Assembly (NCBI RefSeq): GCF_014646375.1
Contig: NZ_BMNI01000005.1
Location: 170,281 to 234,280 of the forward strand
From: Nocardioides phosphati
Lineage (GTDB): Bacteria; Actinomycetota; Actinomycetes; Propionibacteriales; Nocardioidaceae
Length of the DNA stretch: 64,000 bases
Direction of reading: 5' to 3'
Part shown: positions 53,973-62,213 of the stretch, in pieces
Position numbering within the stretch: position 1 is the first letter of the stretch
How the letters are laid out: the number at the start of each line of letters is the position of its first letter
Made by a program: the position numbers and the translations under genes
The notes under the pieces: model-generated
Database searches by the model: none
What the model saw: the letters and a program-made list of their open reading frames with translations, nothing else
What the model was told of the DNA's origin: nothing

Positions 53973-55088
53973 TCAGAGCAGGCCGTTGTCGCCCAGGAGC
54001 GGGTCGAGCAGCGGGTCGAGGGCGCCGTCGAGCGTGTCGGTGAGCGGCTGGGTGATGGTGCCGTCGGTGCCGAGGATCGAGCCGATGGTGCCCGTGGGCT
54101 TGCTCGTGGTCGAGGTGGTGGGCGTGGGCGAGGCCGAGCCGACCGTCGGGACCTTCGGCAGGACGGAGGTGCTGCTGCCGACCTTCGGGAGCTGGTTGAG
54201 CAGGTCGGTCACGGCGTTGGTCGCGGCCGAGGGCGACGGGGCCACGCGCGGCGTCGAGGTCCGCGGCGTGGTGGTCGTGTCGGGCGCGATCGGGGCGCCG
54301 GAGAGCAGGATCGCCGGGACGTCGAGCAGGCCGCCGCAGTCGCCACAGGCCGACAGCGCCTGCTCGTCGATGCTGAGCAGGGCGTTGACCGCGGCGTCGA
54401 AGTCGTCGGAGTACTCGTCCGGGACGGAGCCCTTGAGGCCCGCGAGGGCGTCGAGGCTGTCGCGGAGGAAGTCGCGGAGCTCGATGATTGTGGAGACGTC
54501 ACCGGAGTCGGAGTACTCGCCGAGGAGGGTGTCGGCGGCCTGCGTGGCCTGCGCGACGAAGTCCTCGAGCGAGTGGGGGATCTGCGCGCGGCTGCTGGGG
54601 GACCCGCTGTCGGCCAGGGCCTGGGTCTCGGTCAGGCGGTCGCCGGCGAGGTCCATGATCCGCGAGGCGCGCGCGGCGTCGTCGGGGGAGAGCGAGGTCT
54701 GGGCGCTCTCCAGGATCCGCTTGATCGGGTAGAGCGACTCGCCCGGCAGAGCCGACTGCGCGGCCATGGCCACACCCGTCGTGCTGCCGAGGACGGCCAG
54801 CGTGCCGATGGCCACCGACAGCTTGCGGCGGTGGCGCTGCGGCGCGGTCGTGACCTGCTCGGCAAGCGTCAGGCGCGAGGGGGTAGGGGCGAGGAGGGTG
54901 TCGGCGGCCGCGAGCAGGTTGCTGCGCAGCTCCTCGACGTACGCCGCGGACGGCTGCGGCGCGACCGCGGTGCGCAGCGCGGAGACGACCTCGAGCGCGT
55001 CGCTGTGGGCGGCGGCCGAGCCGCCCCGACCCTCGAGAAGGGACGCGAACTCCTCGGCGCGGCGGCGTGCCGGGCTCACGGGGCTCAT
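53973..55088 (-). CDS. DUF5667 membrane protein, likely anti-sigma factor for the BldN-type sigma
   Basis: 371 residues. An N-terminal cytoplasmic region of ~88 residues (RRRAEEFASLLEGR, YVEELRSNLLAAADTLL) is followed by one TM helix (LSVAIGTLAVLGSTTGVAMAA), then the exported DUF5667 domain (PGESLYPIKRILESAQ) and a Ser/Thr/Pro-rich tail with a CGDC pair. Location beside bldN corresponds to rsbN in Streptomyces, whose product is an unusual anti-sigma factor, so this role is inferred. The ATG overlaps the stop of a 42-codon ORF upstream (ATGA). Confidence 0.78.
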   Translation of the reverse strand: MSPVSPARRRAEEFASLLEGRGGSAAAHSDALEVVSALRTAVAPQPSAAYVEELRSNLLAAADTLLAPTPSRLTLAEQVTTAPQRHRRKLSVAIGTLAVLGSTTGVAMAAQSALPGESLYPIKRILESAQTSLSPDDAARASRIMDLAGDRLTETQALADSGSPSSRAQIPHSLEDFVAQATQAADTLLGEYSDSGDVSTIIELRDFLRDSLDALAGLKGSVPDEYSDDFDAAVNALLSIDEQALSACGDCGGLLDVPAILLSGAPIAPDTTTTPRTSTPRVAPSPSAATNAVTDLLNQLPKVGSSTSVLPKVPTVGSASPTPTTSTTSKPTGTIGSILGTDGTITQPLTDTLDGALDPLLDPLLGDNGLL

Positions 55089-55213
55089 GGCGTCGTTCCT
55101 GTCTGTGCGGGCAGCCGGTGGGGACCGGCAGCGAGGTGCTCTGATCCGTCAAACGAGGAGGAGACGGTCGAAGTTACGGTCTGTGACGCGTCAGTCATCG
55201 GCGAGGCGGTCAT
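55085..55213 (-). CDS. Candidate 42-residue small protein between bldN and the anti-sigma gene
   Basis: The ATG (55213) overlaps the bldN stop by ATGA, and its own stop overlaps the DUF5667 start by ATGA. A perfect Shine-Dalgarno AAGGAGGTG lies 5 nt before the ATG, inside the last codons of bldN. The product, MTASPMTDASQTVTSTVSSS then FDGSEHLAAGPHRLPAQTGTTP, is Ser/Thr-rich without TM helix or Cys. It may be a functional peptide, or a leader ORF that couples bldN to anti-sigma translation. Coding not proven. Confidence 0.5.
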   Translation of the reverse strand: MTASPMTDASQTVTSTVSSSFDGSEHLAAGPHRLPAQTGTTP

Positions 55214-56010
55214 CGGTGCACCTCCTTCGGCATCAGCTTCGCGAGGTTGCGGACGCCGCGGAGCTGGAGCTGCTTCACCGCACCCTCCGTGCGGCCGAGC
55301 ACCTTCGCGGTGTCGGCGATGCTCATGCTCTGCAGGAACCGCATGATCAGGCACTCCTGCTGCTCCTTCGGGAGCTGCTGGAGCGCGCCGAGCAGGGCGT
55401 CGTTGGTGAGCTGGGCGAGGACCAGGGTCTCGGGGCCGTCGGTCACGTCGTCGTGCAGCGACATGTCCTCGGTCGTCTGCTCGAGACGGGTCTTGCCGGC
55501 CTTGAAGTGGTCGCTGCAGAGGTTGCGCGCGATCGTCATCAGCCAGGCGCCGAAGTCGCGGCCCTGCCAGCGGAAGTTGTTCATCGACCGCAGCGCGCGG
55601 AAGAAGGTCTCGCTGGCGAGGTCCTCGGCCAGCGTCTGCGACCGGGTCCGGTAGTAGATGAACCGGTAGACCGACGGGTGGTAGTGGTCGAAGAGGAGGC
55701 CGAACGCCTCCTTGTCACCGCCGCGGGCAAGCTCGACGAGCGCGATCATCCGCTCGCGCGTCGCCTCGTCGTCAGCGCTCGACGTCGCGTGCTCGGCGTC
55801 GCCGTACGACGAGGGGCCGTCGCCGCCCGGAGCGAAGGTCACGTCGGCGGCCGCCTCGGACAGCAGCCACGGCGTCGTGCGGCGCGGAGCAGCAGCGCCT
55901 CCGGCCGCGGGGCCGGCGAGGGCGAACGCAGGCTCGAGAAGGCATGCCTCGAGGACGGCGGAACGCAGGGCGTCCAACCCGCGCAGCACAGGCGCCAGTC
56001 CCTCGTGCAT
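55210..56010 (-). CDS. bldN: BldN-type ECF RNA polymerase sigma factor with N-terminal extension
   Basis: 266 residues. Sigma region 2 (FGLLFDHYHPSVYRFIYYR, AEDLASETFFRAL) and region 4 (LPKEQQECLIMRFLQ, ADTAKVLGRTEGAVKQL) are complete. An ~88-residue extension precedes region 2, the same size as the pro-sequence of Streptomyces sigma-BldN. Neighbours (HAD protein, glutaredoxin-like protein, rex-hemA on one side; LPLAT, epimerase, bS22, HTH on the other) match the SCO3317-SCO3328 order as I recall it. GGGAGG lies 5 nt before the ATG at 56010. Confidence 0.85.
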   Translation of the reverse strand: MHEGLAPVLRGLDALRSAVLEACLLEPAFALAGPAAGGAAAPRRTTPWLLSEAAADVTFAPGGDGPSSYGDAEHATSSADDEATRERMIALVELARGGDKEAFGLLFDHYHPSVYRFIYYRTRSQTLAEDLASETFFRALRSMNNFRWQGRDFGAWLMTIARNLCSDHFKAGKTRLEQTTEDMSLHDDVTDGPETLVLAQLTNDALLGALQQLPKEQQECLIMRFLQSMSIADTAKVLGRTEGAVKQLQLRGVRNLAKLMPKEVHR

Positions 56011-56132
56011 CAAAGCCTCCCGTGACCCAACTCTCCCCTTGGGTCTTGCCCAGCGTAAGCGAAAGCACTGGTTCCTGGGAACGAAACCGGAAGAATCCGG
56101 AAGAACGGCGTGCAGACCCACCCGGAGTGCCC

Positions 56133-57023
56133 TCAGTGTCGGGCCTTGCGACCGCGCAGGGCGACGCCCGTGCCACCTGCGAGAGCCCCGGCGACGGCCG
56201 CGGTGATCAGGCCCGTTCGTGCCGCCTTGCGCGCGGTGCGGTAGTCGCGCACCCGCCAGCCCTGCTCCTTCGCGTGGGCGCGCAGCTTCGCGTCGGGGTT
56301 GACCGCACAGGGGTCGCCGACGAGCCCGAGGAGGGGCAGGTCGTTGCTCGAGTCGGAGTACGCCGAGCAGCGGGCGAGGTCGAGCCCCTCGCGCTCCGCG
56401 AGCGCGCGGACCGCCTCGGCCTTCGCCGGACCGTGGAGCATGTCGCCCACGAGCTTGCCGGTGTAGACGCCGTCGACGTGCTCGGCGACGGTGCCCATGG
56501 CGCCGGTCAGGCCGAGCCGGCGGGCGATCACCTGGGCGATCTCGATGGGGGCGGCGGTGACCAGCCAGACGCGCTGGCCCTGGTCGAGGTGGAGCTGGGC
56601 GAGCGCGCGGGTGCCGGGCCAGATCCGGTGCGCCATCGCCTCGTCGAAGATCTCCTCGCCGATCTCGCGGAGCTCGTCGACGGTGTGGCCGGCGATGAAC
56701 GAGAGGCCCTGGTTGCGCGCCTTCTCGATGTGCTCGGGGTCCTCGACGCCGGCGATGCGGAAGTAGGCCTGCTTCCAGGCGGCGCTCAGGATGTCGCGGG
56801 TCGTGAAGAAGTTGCGCCGGTGCAGCCCACGGGCGAGGTGGAAGATCGAAGCGCCCTGCATGACGGTGTTGTCGACGTCGAAGAACGCCGCCGCCGTCGG
56901 GTCGGCCGGCACGTCGAGGGCCGACTCCACCTCGGCGATCGCGGCCGCGGCCTCGCCGGCGAGCGTTGACCGCTGCTGGAGGTCCAGCTGCGCCTTGGGC
57001 TTGCGGGGCTTCTCCTGGCTCAC
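56133..57023 (-). CDS. HAD-IB family phosphatase (SerB-like)
   Basis: 296 residues. HAD motif I FFDVDNTVM, motif II LVTAAP, motif III Lys in GPAKAEAV and motif IV YSDSSNDLPLLGLVG. The fold is the SerB/HAD-IB group; the C-terminus ends with a Gly/Ala-rich hydrophobic helix (TGLITAAVAGALAGGTGVAL) that may touch the membrane. Substrate unknown: phosphoserine or a lipid phosphate are possible. GTG start at 57023 with a -10-like TAGGCT (57030-57035) 6 nt upstream. Confidence 0.85.
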   Translation of the reverse strand: MSQEKPRKPKAQLDLQQRSTLAGEAAAAIAEVESALDVPADPTAAAFFDVDNTVMQGASIFHLARGLHRRNFFTTRDILSAAWKQAYFRIAGVEDPEHIEKARNQGLSFIAGHTVDELREIGEEIFDEAMAHRIWPGTRALAQLHLDQGQRVWLVTAAPIEIAQVIARRLGLTGAMGTVAEHVDGVYTGKLVGDMLHGPAKAEAVRALAEREGLDLARCSAYSDSSNDLPLLGLVGDPCAVNPDAKLRAHAKEQGWRVRDYRTARKAARTGLITAAVAGALAGGTGVALRGRKARH

Positions 57024-57055
57024 GCCGCCAGCCTAGGGCGTGGCACCATCTCGCC

Positions 57056-57310
57056 ATGTCTCCGACGCGTGAACCCCGCGTGACCGTCTACATGCGGCCC
57101 GGCTGCCACCTCTGCGACGTCGCGCGCGAGGTCGTCGACGCGGTCTGCGCCGAGCTGGGCGAGTCCTTCGTCGAGGTCGACATCGACACCGACCCGGAGC
57201 TCCTGGCGGCGTACGGCGAGGAGATCCCGGTGACCCTCGTCGACGGGCGACGGCACGACTTCTGGCGCGTCGACCCGCAGCGCCTGCGAGCTGCGCTCCG
57301 CGACGGCTGA
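57056..57310 (+). CDS. Glutaredoxin/thioredoxin-like small redox protein
   Basis: 84 residues. VTVYMRPGCHLCDVAREVV carries a CHLC redox motif, and EEIPVTLVDGRRH the cis-Pro loop. This is the DUF836/glutaredoxin-like family found between the HAD phosphatase and hemA genes of actinobacteria (compare Rv0508). It likely acts as a thiol-disulphide protein in the cytoplasm; partner unknown. Divergent from the HAD gene with only 32 bp between starts. Confidence 0.85.
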   Translation: MSPTREPRVTVYMRPGCHLCDVAREVVDAVCAELGESFVEVDIDTDPELLAAYGEEIPVTLVDGRRHDFWRVDPQRLRAALRDG

Positions 57311-57312
57311 CG

Positions 57313-57360
57313 AGGCGGCTGCCCAGGCGGCTGCGCAGGCGGCTGTGCAGGCGGCTGGCA
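57313..57360. repeat. 12-bp tandem repeat, four copies
   Basis: AGGCGGCTG recurs at 57313, 57325, 57337 and 57349 with three variable bases after each. It begins 2 nt after the stop codon of the glutaredoxin-like gene. If translated it would give Gln-Ala-Ala-Ala repeats, so it may be an eroded coding tail or slippage product. Confidence 0.6.
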
Positions 57361-57435
57361 GGCCGACCGGTCGGGCGGCGTACCCCCGCCTCGGGTGAGA
57401 CTCCTCACCTGTGCTAGCGACGGGTCCCTCGCGTT

Positions 57436-57464
57436 TTGTTCTCACGTTCACAAACTCCTAGAGT
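57436..57464 (+). promoter_or_regulatory. rex promoter with overlapping Rex-like operator
   Basis: TTGTTC (57436-57441), a 17-bp spacer and TAGAGT (57459-57464) form a good promoter. Bases 57436-57453 match the Rex operator TTGTGAACGCGTTCACAA at 14 of 18 positions, with the right half perfect. Rex bound here would block the -35. This agrees with known autoregulation of rex-hemACD in Streptomyces. Confidence 0.65.
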
Positions 57465-57544
57465 GATCGGGCTGCGAGGACGTCAACAGGCCCGAGACGC
57501 GCCTGTGATGAGCCCTTCCCCGCGCGTGAAGGACGACGAGGACA

Positions 57545-58273
57545 TTGACCGCACGGAAGCCCGCTGACGGCGCTGCGGCGACCCCGGCCGGGGGGCGTGA
57601 GATCCCCGAGGCGACGGTGGCGCGCCTGCCGGAGTACCTCCGTGCCCTGACCTCGCTCGCCGAGGCCGGCATCAGCGTCTGCTCGAGCGAGGAGCTCGCG
57701 GCCGCTGTCAACGTCAACAGCGCCAAGCTGCGCAAGGACCTCTCCTACCTCGGCTCCTACGGCACCCGCGGCGTGGGCTACGACGTCGACTACCTGCGGT
57801 ACCAGATCGCCCGCGAGATCGGCCTCACGCAGGACTGGCCGGTCGCCATCGTCGGCATCGGAAACCTGGGTCACGCGCTCGCCAACTACTCCGGCTTCGG
57901 CAGCCGCGGCTTCCGCGTCGCCGCCCTGCTCGACGCCGCTCCGGAGCGCTGCGAGGAGTCGGTCGCCGGCATCCCGGTGCGCTCCTTCGACGACCTCGAC
58001 GCCGTGCTCGCCGAGACCCCGATCGCCATCGGCGTCATCGCGACGCCGGCCGGTGCCGCGCAGGGGGTCGCCGACCGCCTCGTCGCCGCCGGCATCACCA
58101 GCATCCTCAACTTCGCGCCCACCACCCTCGCGGTGCCCGCGGGGGTGAGCGTCCGCAAGGTCGACCTCTCGGTCGAGCTGCAGATCCTCGCCTACCACGA
58201 GCAGCGCCGGGCGGGTGCCGAGGAGCTGCGCGGGGCCGCGATCGCGGCCGCCGGAGAGGAGCAGTCGGCATGA
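57545..58273 (+). CDS. rex: Redox-sensing transcriptional repressor Rex
   Basis: 242 residues. N-terminal winged helix (EATVARLPEYLRALTSLAEAG, VNSAKLRKDLSYLGSYGTRG) and C-terminal NADH-binding Rossmann domain (AIVGIGNLGHALANYSGF). Rex senses the NADH/NAD+ ratio and represses respiratory and haem genes. The start is a TTG at 57545; no in-frame ATG or GTG precedes the conserved region. The ~80-nt leader starts at the promoter at 57436-57464. ATGA overlap with hemA. Confidence 0.95.
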   Translation: MTARKPADGAAATPAGGREIPEATVARLPEYLRALTSLAEAGISVCSSEELAAAVNVNSAKLRKDLSYLGSYGTRGVGYDVDYLRYQIAREIGLTQDWPVAIVGIGNLGHALANYSGFGSRGFRVAALLDAAPERCEESVAGIPVRSFDDLDAVLAETPIAIGVIATPAGAAQGVADRLVAAGITSILNFAPTTLAVPAGVSVRKVDLSVELQILAYHEQRRAGAEELRGAAIAAAGEEQSA

Positions 58274-59586
58274 GCGTCCTGGTCGTCGGGGTCTCCCACA
58301 AGACCGCGCCCGTCGCGGTCCTCGAGGAGCTCGCGCTGACCCCCGAGGGGGTCGGCAAGCTGGTCACCGACGTGGCTGCCATCGAGCACGTCTCGGAGGC
58401 CACCGCGATCGCCACGTGCAACCGCATCGAGGTCTACGCCGAGGTCGACCGCTTCCACGGGTCGGTCGAGGAGGTCTCCCGCCTGCTCTGCGAGCGCTCG
58501 GGCATGGCCACCACCGACATCAGCAGCGAGCTGCTCCCGCACCTCTACGTCCACTACGACGACGGTGCCGTGTCGCACCTCTTCCACGTGGCCGCCGGCC
58601 TCGACTCGATGGTCGTCGGCGAGGGCCAGATCCTCGGCCAGACCCGCGACGCCCTCCGCGTCGGCCAGGAGCTCGGCACGGTGGGCCCGGCCCTCAACTC
58701 GCTCTTCCAGCAGGCGCTCCGCGTGGGCAAGCGCTCCCACGCCGAGACCGACATCGACCGGGCTGCACCCTCGATGGTCTCCGCGGCGCTCGACCACGCG
58801 GTCGACGTCGTCGGCTCGGTCGAGGGCTGCCGCGTGGTCGTGATCGGCGCCGGCGCGATGGCGTCGCTCGCGGTCTCCACCGCGTCGCGCCGCGGTGCCT
58901 CCGAGATCACGGTGGTCAACCGCACCGAGGGCAACGCCCAGCGCCTGGCCGACGAGTACGCCGCCCGCTCGCTGCCGCTCGACTCCCTCGCCGACGCGCT
59001 CAGCACCGCCGACGTGGTGATCTCCTGCACCGGCGCCACCGGCGTGGTCATCGACGCCACCGAGCTCGCCGCTGCGCGCGGTGCCGCTGACCGCCCGCTG
59101 GCCGTGCTCGACCTGGCCCTCCCGCACGACGTCGACCCTGCCGTCGCGGAGCTGCCCGGCGTGAGCCTCATCGACCTGCGCTTCCTCGCCGACTCGCTGC
59201 GCGACTCCGACGCCGACCGCGAGGTGTCCGGCGTACGCGAGATCGTGGCGGAGGAGATCGCTGCCTTCGCCTCCGCGCGCCGCCAGGCGAGCGTGACCCC
59301 GACCGTCGTCGCGCTGCGCACGATGGCGACCGGCGTCGTCGACGCCGAGGTCGAGCGGCTGTTCACGCGCCTGCCCGGGCTCGACGAGGCGGTCAAGGCC
59401 GAGCTCCTCCAGACCGTGCGTCGCGTCGCCGACAAGCTCCTCCACCAGCCGACGGTCCGCGTGAAGCAGCTCGCCGACACCGACGGCGCCGTGTCGTACG
59501 CCGCGGCGCTGGCCGAGCTCTTCGCCCTCGACCCCGACGCGGTCACCGCGGTGACCCGCCCGGTGATCCCGGAGGAGCGCGCATGA
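58270..59586 (+). CDS. hemA: Glutamyl-tRNA reductase
   Basis: 438 residues. Catalytic Cys50 is in ATCNRIEVY, with VGVSHKTAPV at the N-terminus, GEGQILGQ, an NADPH domain (VVVIGAGAMASLAV) and the C-terminal dimerisation helices. It reduces glutamyl-tRNA to glutamate-1-semialdehyde, the entry step of the C5 tetrapyrrole route. Coupled to rex and to hemC by 4-nt overlaps (ATGA both). Confidence 0.96.
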   Translation: MSVLVVGVSHKTAPVAVLEELALTPEGVGKLVTDVAAIEHVSEATAIATCNRIEVYAEVDRFHGSVEEVSRLLCERSGMATTDISSELLPHLYVHYDDGAVSHLFHVAAGLDSMVVGEGQILGQTRDALRVGQELGTVGPALNSLFQQALRVGKRSHAETDIDRAAPSMVSAALDHAVDVVGSVEGCRVVVIGAGAMASLAVSTASRRGASEITVVNRTEGNAQRLADEYAARSLPLDSLADALSTADVVISCTGATGVVIDATELAAARGAADRPLAVLDLALPHDVDPAVAELPGVSLIDLRFLADSLRDSDADREVSGVREIVAEEIAAFASARRQASVTPTVVALRTMATGVVDAEVERLFTRLPGLDEAVKAELLQTVRRVADKLLHQPTVRVKQLADTDGAVSYAAALAELFALDPDAVTAVTRPVIPEERA

Positions 59587-60521
59587 GCAGGGTGATCCGG
59601 GTGGGCACGCGGCGTTCGCTGCTCGCGAAGACGCAGTCCGGCCAGGTGGCGTCGGCGATCGCCGAGCGGCTCGGCGTCGAGGTCGAGCTGGTCGAGATCG
59701 TCACCGAGGGCGACGTCAACCAGACCTCGACGCTCGCGTCGCTGGGTGGCACGGGCGTCTTCGTCAGCGCGCTGCGCGAGGCGCTGCTCCGTGGCGACGT
59801 CGACGTCGCGGTGCACTCGCTCAAGGACCTGCCCACCACCCCCGAGGACGGCATCGCGCTCGCCGCGATCCCGCCGCGGGAGGACCCCCGCGACGTGCTC
59901 GTCGCCCGCGACGGCCTGACCCTGGGCGAGCTGCCCTCCGGCAGCGTGGTGGCCACCGGCTCGCCGCGGCGCGTCGCGCAGCTGCGCGCGCTGGGCCTGG
60001 GCCTCGAGATCGTGGGCCTGCGCGGCAACATCGACACCCGGCTCGGCCGCGTGACCTCGGGTGACGTCGACGGCGTGATCCTCGCGCGCGCCGGCCTGGC
60101 CCGCATCGACCGGCTCGACGTCGTCACCGAGGCGATCGACCCGCTCCAGATGCTCCCCGCGCCCGGCCAGGGCGCGCTCGCCATCGAGTGCCGCTCGTCC
60201 GACGCCGGCCTGGTCGCCGAGCTCGCCGAGGCCCTCGACGACGAGCACACCCGCGCTGCCGTCACCGCCGAGCGCGAGCTGCTCCGGGCCCTCGAGGCCG
60301 GCTGCTCCGCTCCGGTGGGCGCACTCGCCGATGTCGCCGAGGGCGACCACGGCCCCGAGGTCTGGCTCCGCGCCGTGGCCTCTGCGGTCGACGGCACCGT
60401 TGAACTCCGCCGGTCCGCCTCCGGGCCGGTCTCCGAGGCGGCCGAGATCGGCCGCCGGCTCGCCGCGTCGATGCTCGACGAGGGCGCGGCCGCACTGATC
60501 GAAGGAAAGCAGCAGGCATGA
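59583..60521 (+). CDS. hemC: Hydroxymethylbilane synthase (porphobilinogen deaminase)
   Basis: 312 residues. IRVGTRRSLLAKTQS, VHSLKDLPT and the dipyrromethane-cofactor Cys at about residue 241 in LEAGCSAPVGA. It polymerises four porphobilinogens to hydroxymethylbilane. ATGA overlaps with hemA before and hemD after. Confidence 0.96.
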   Translation: MSRVIRVGTRRSLLAKTQSGQVASAIAERLGVEVELVEIVTEGDVNQTSTLASLGGTGVFVSALREALLRGDVDVAVHSLKDLPTTPEDGIALAAIPPREDPRDVLVARDGLTLGELPSGSVVATGSPRRVAQLRALGLGLEIVGLRGNIDTRLGRVTSGDVDGVILARAGLARIDRLDVVTEAIDPLQMLPAPGQGALAIECRSSDAGLVAELAEALDDEHTRAAVTAERELLRALEAGCSAPVGALADVAEGDHGPEVWLRAVASAVDGTVELRRSASGPVSEAAEIGRRLAASMLDEGAAALIEGKQQA

Positions 60522-62188
60522 CTGTCTCCACCGCACCGCAGGCACACGCAGAGGTCACCGGGCGCCCTGGCGCCGGGTGGGTCGCGTTCGTCGGCAGCGG
60601 TCCCGGCGACCCCGAGCTGCTGACCGTCCGCGCCGCCGCCCTCCTGGCCGAGGCCGACGTGGTGGTCACCGAGCTGCCCGAGCACCCGGCGTTCGTGCGT
60701 CAGGTGCTGGGCCTGGCGCCGGTCGCCGAGGGCGACGAGGCGACCGACGGCCCCGAGTTCGTCGACGGCGGCTTCGGCGACGACGGCCAGCCGCTCACCC
60801 ACGCCAACCGCGCCAAGGTGGTCGTCAAGCAGGCCAAGCGCGGCCTCCGCGTCGTGCGCCTGATGAACGGCGACCCGTTCCTCTACGCCTCCGGTCCCGA
60901 GGAGGCGGCGGCGCTGGCCAAGGCCGGCCTGCCGTTCGAGATCGTCCCCGGCGTCTCCTCGGTGAGCGCCGTCCCGGCGTACGCCGGTGTCCCGCTGACC
61001 ACGAAGAACAACCGCGAGCTCGCCGTCGTCGCGTGCGGCGAGAAGGCGATCGACTGGAGCCGCTACGCCGACGACCGCACGCTGGTGCTGCTCTCGGCCG
61101 TGGGGCAGATCGGCGACATCGCCGCCGCCCTCATCGCGGCCGGCCGCTCTGCCTCGACGCCGGTCTCGATGACCTCGACCGGCACCCTGACGACGCAGCA
61201 GACCGTCACCTCGACGCTCGAGCACATCGCCGCCGACGCGCGCGCCGCGAAGATCCAGCCCCCCGCCGTCACCGTGGTGGGTAGCGTGGTGGACATGCGG
61301 GAGACGCTCTCCTGGTTCGAGACCAAGCCGCTCTTCGGCTGGCGGGTCCTGGTGCCGCGCACCAAGGAGCAGGCCGGCTCGCTCTCCGCGCGCCTGCGTG
61401 GCTACGGCTCGGTGCCCGAGGAGGTCCCCACGATCTCCGTCGAGCCGCCGCGCAACCCGCAGCAGATGGACAAGGCCGTCCGCGGCCTCGTCGAGGGGCG
61501 CTACGAGTGGATCGCCTTCACCTCGGTCAACGCGGTCAAGGCCGTGCGCGAGAAGTTCGAGGAGTACGGCCTCGACGCCCGCGCCTTCTCCGGCCTCAAG
61601 ATCGCCGCGGTGGGCGAGAAGACCGCCGCCTCGCTGGCCGACTGGGGCCTGCGCGCCGACCTCGTGCCGTCGGGTGAGCAGTCCGCCGCCGGCCTGCTCG
61701 CCGACTGGCCGGAGTACGACGAGGACCTCGACCCGATCAACCGGGTCTTCCTCCCGCGCGCGGACATCGCCACCGAGAACCTCGTCGCCGGCCTGATCGA
61801 CCTGGGCTGGGAGTGCGACGACGTCACGGCGTACCGGACGGTCCGCGCGGCTCCGCCGGCCGCGCCCGTGCGCGACGCGATCAAGACCGGCAAGTTCGAC
61901 GCGGTCGTCTTCACGTCGTCCTCGACCGTGCGCAACCTGGTCGGCATCGCCGGCAAGCCGCACCCGTCGACCGTCATCGCGGTCATCGGCCCCGCCACCG
62001 CCAAGACGGCGGAGGAGCACGGCCTGCGGGTCGACGTCATGGCGCCGAACCCCTCGGTCGAGGAGCTCGTCGACGCCCTCGCCGGCTTCGGCGCGGCCCG
62101 CCGTGCCGAGCTGGTCGCCTCGGGCCAGCCGGTGACCAAGCCGTCCGACCGCAAGCCCGGCGCCCGCCGCAAGGCCACCTCGAGCTGA
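60518..62188 (+). CDS. hemD: Fused uroporphyrinogen-III C-methyltransferase / uroporphyrinogen-III synthase
   Basis: 556 residues. Residues about 20-265 form the SUMT/CobA domain ([48 protein letters not shown]); residues about 275-530 form HemD ([42 protein letters not shown]). One protein thus makes uroporphyrinogen III and can methylate it to precorrin-2 for sirohaem or cobalamin. A Lys/Arg-rich tail ends the protein. This fusion is usual in actinobacteria. hemB follows 25 nt later. Confidence 0.95.
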   Translation: MTVSTAPQAHAEVTGRPGAGWVAFVGSGPGDPELLTVRAAALLAEADVVVTELPEHPAFVRQVLGLAPVAEGDEATDGPEFVDGGFGDDGQPLTHANRAKVVVKQAKRGLRVVRLMNGDPFLYASGPEEAAALAKAGLPFEIVPGVSSVSAVPAYAGVPLTTKNNRELAVVACGEKAIDWSRYADDRTLVLLSAVGQIGDIAAALIAAGRSASTPVSMTSTGTLTTQQTVTSTLEHIAADARAAKIQPPAVTVVGSVVDMRETLSWFETKPLFGWRVLVPRTKEQAGSLSARLRGYGSVPEEVPTISVEPPRNPQQMDKAVRGLVEGRYEWIAFTSVNAVKAVREKFEEYGLDARAFSGLKIAAVGEKTAASLADWGLRADLVPSGEQSAAGLLADWPEYDEDLDPINRVFLPRADIATENLVAGLIDLGWECDDVTAYRTVRAAPPAAPVRDAIKTGKFDAVVFTSSSTVRNLVGIAGKPHPSTVIAVIGPATAKTAEEHGLRVDVMAPNPSVEELVDALAGFGAARRAELVASGQPVTKPSDRKPGARRKATSS

Positions 62189-62213
62189 TCCAGCCGTCTG
62201 GGAGGATGCGGTC

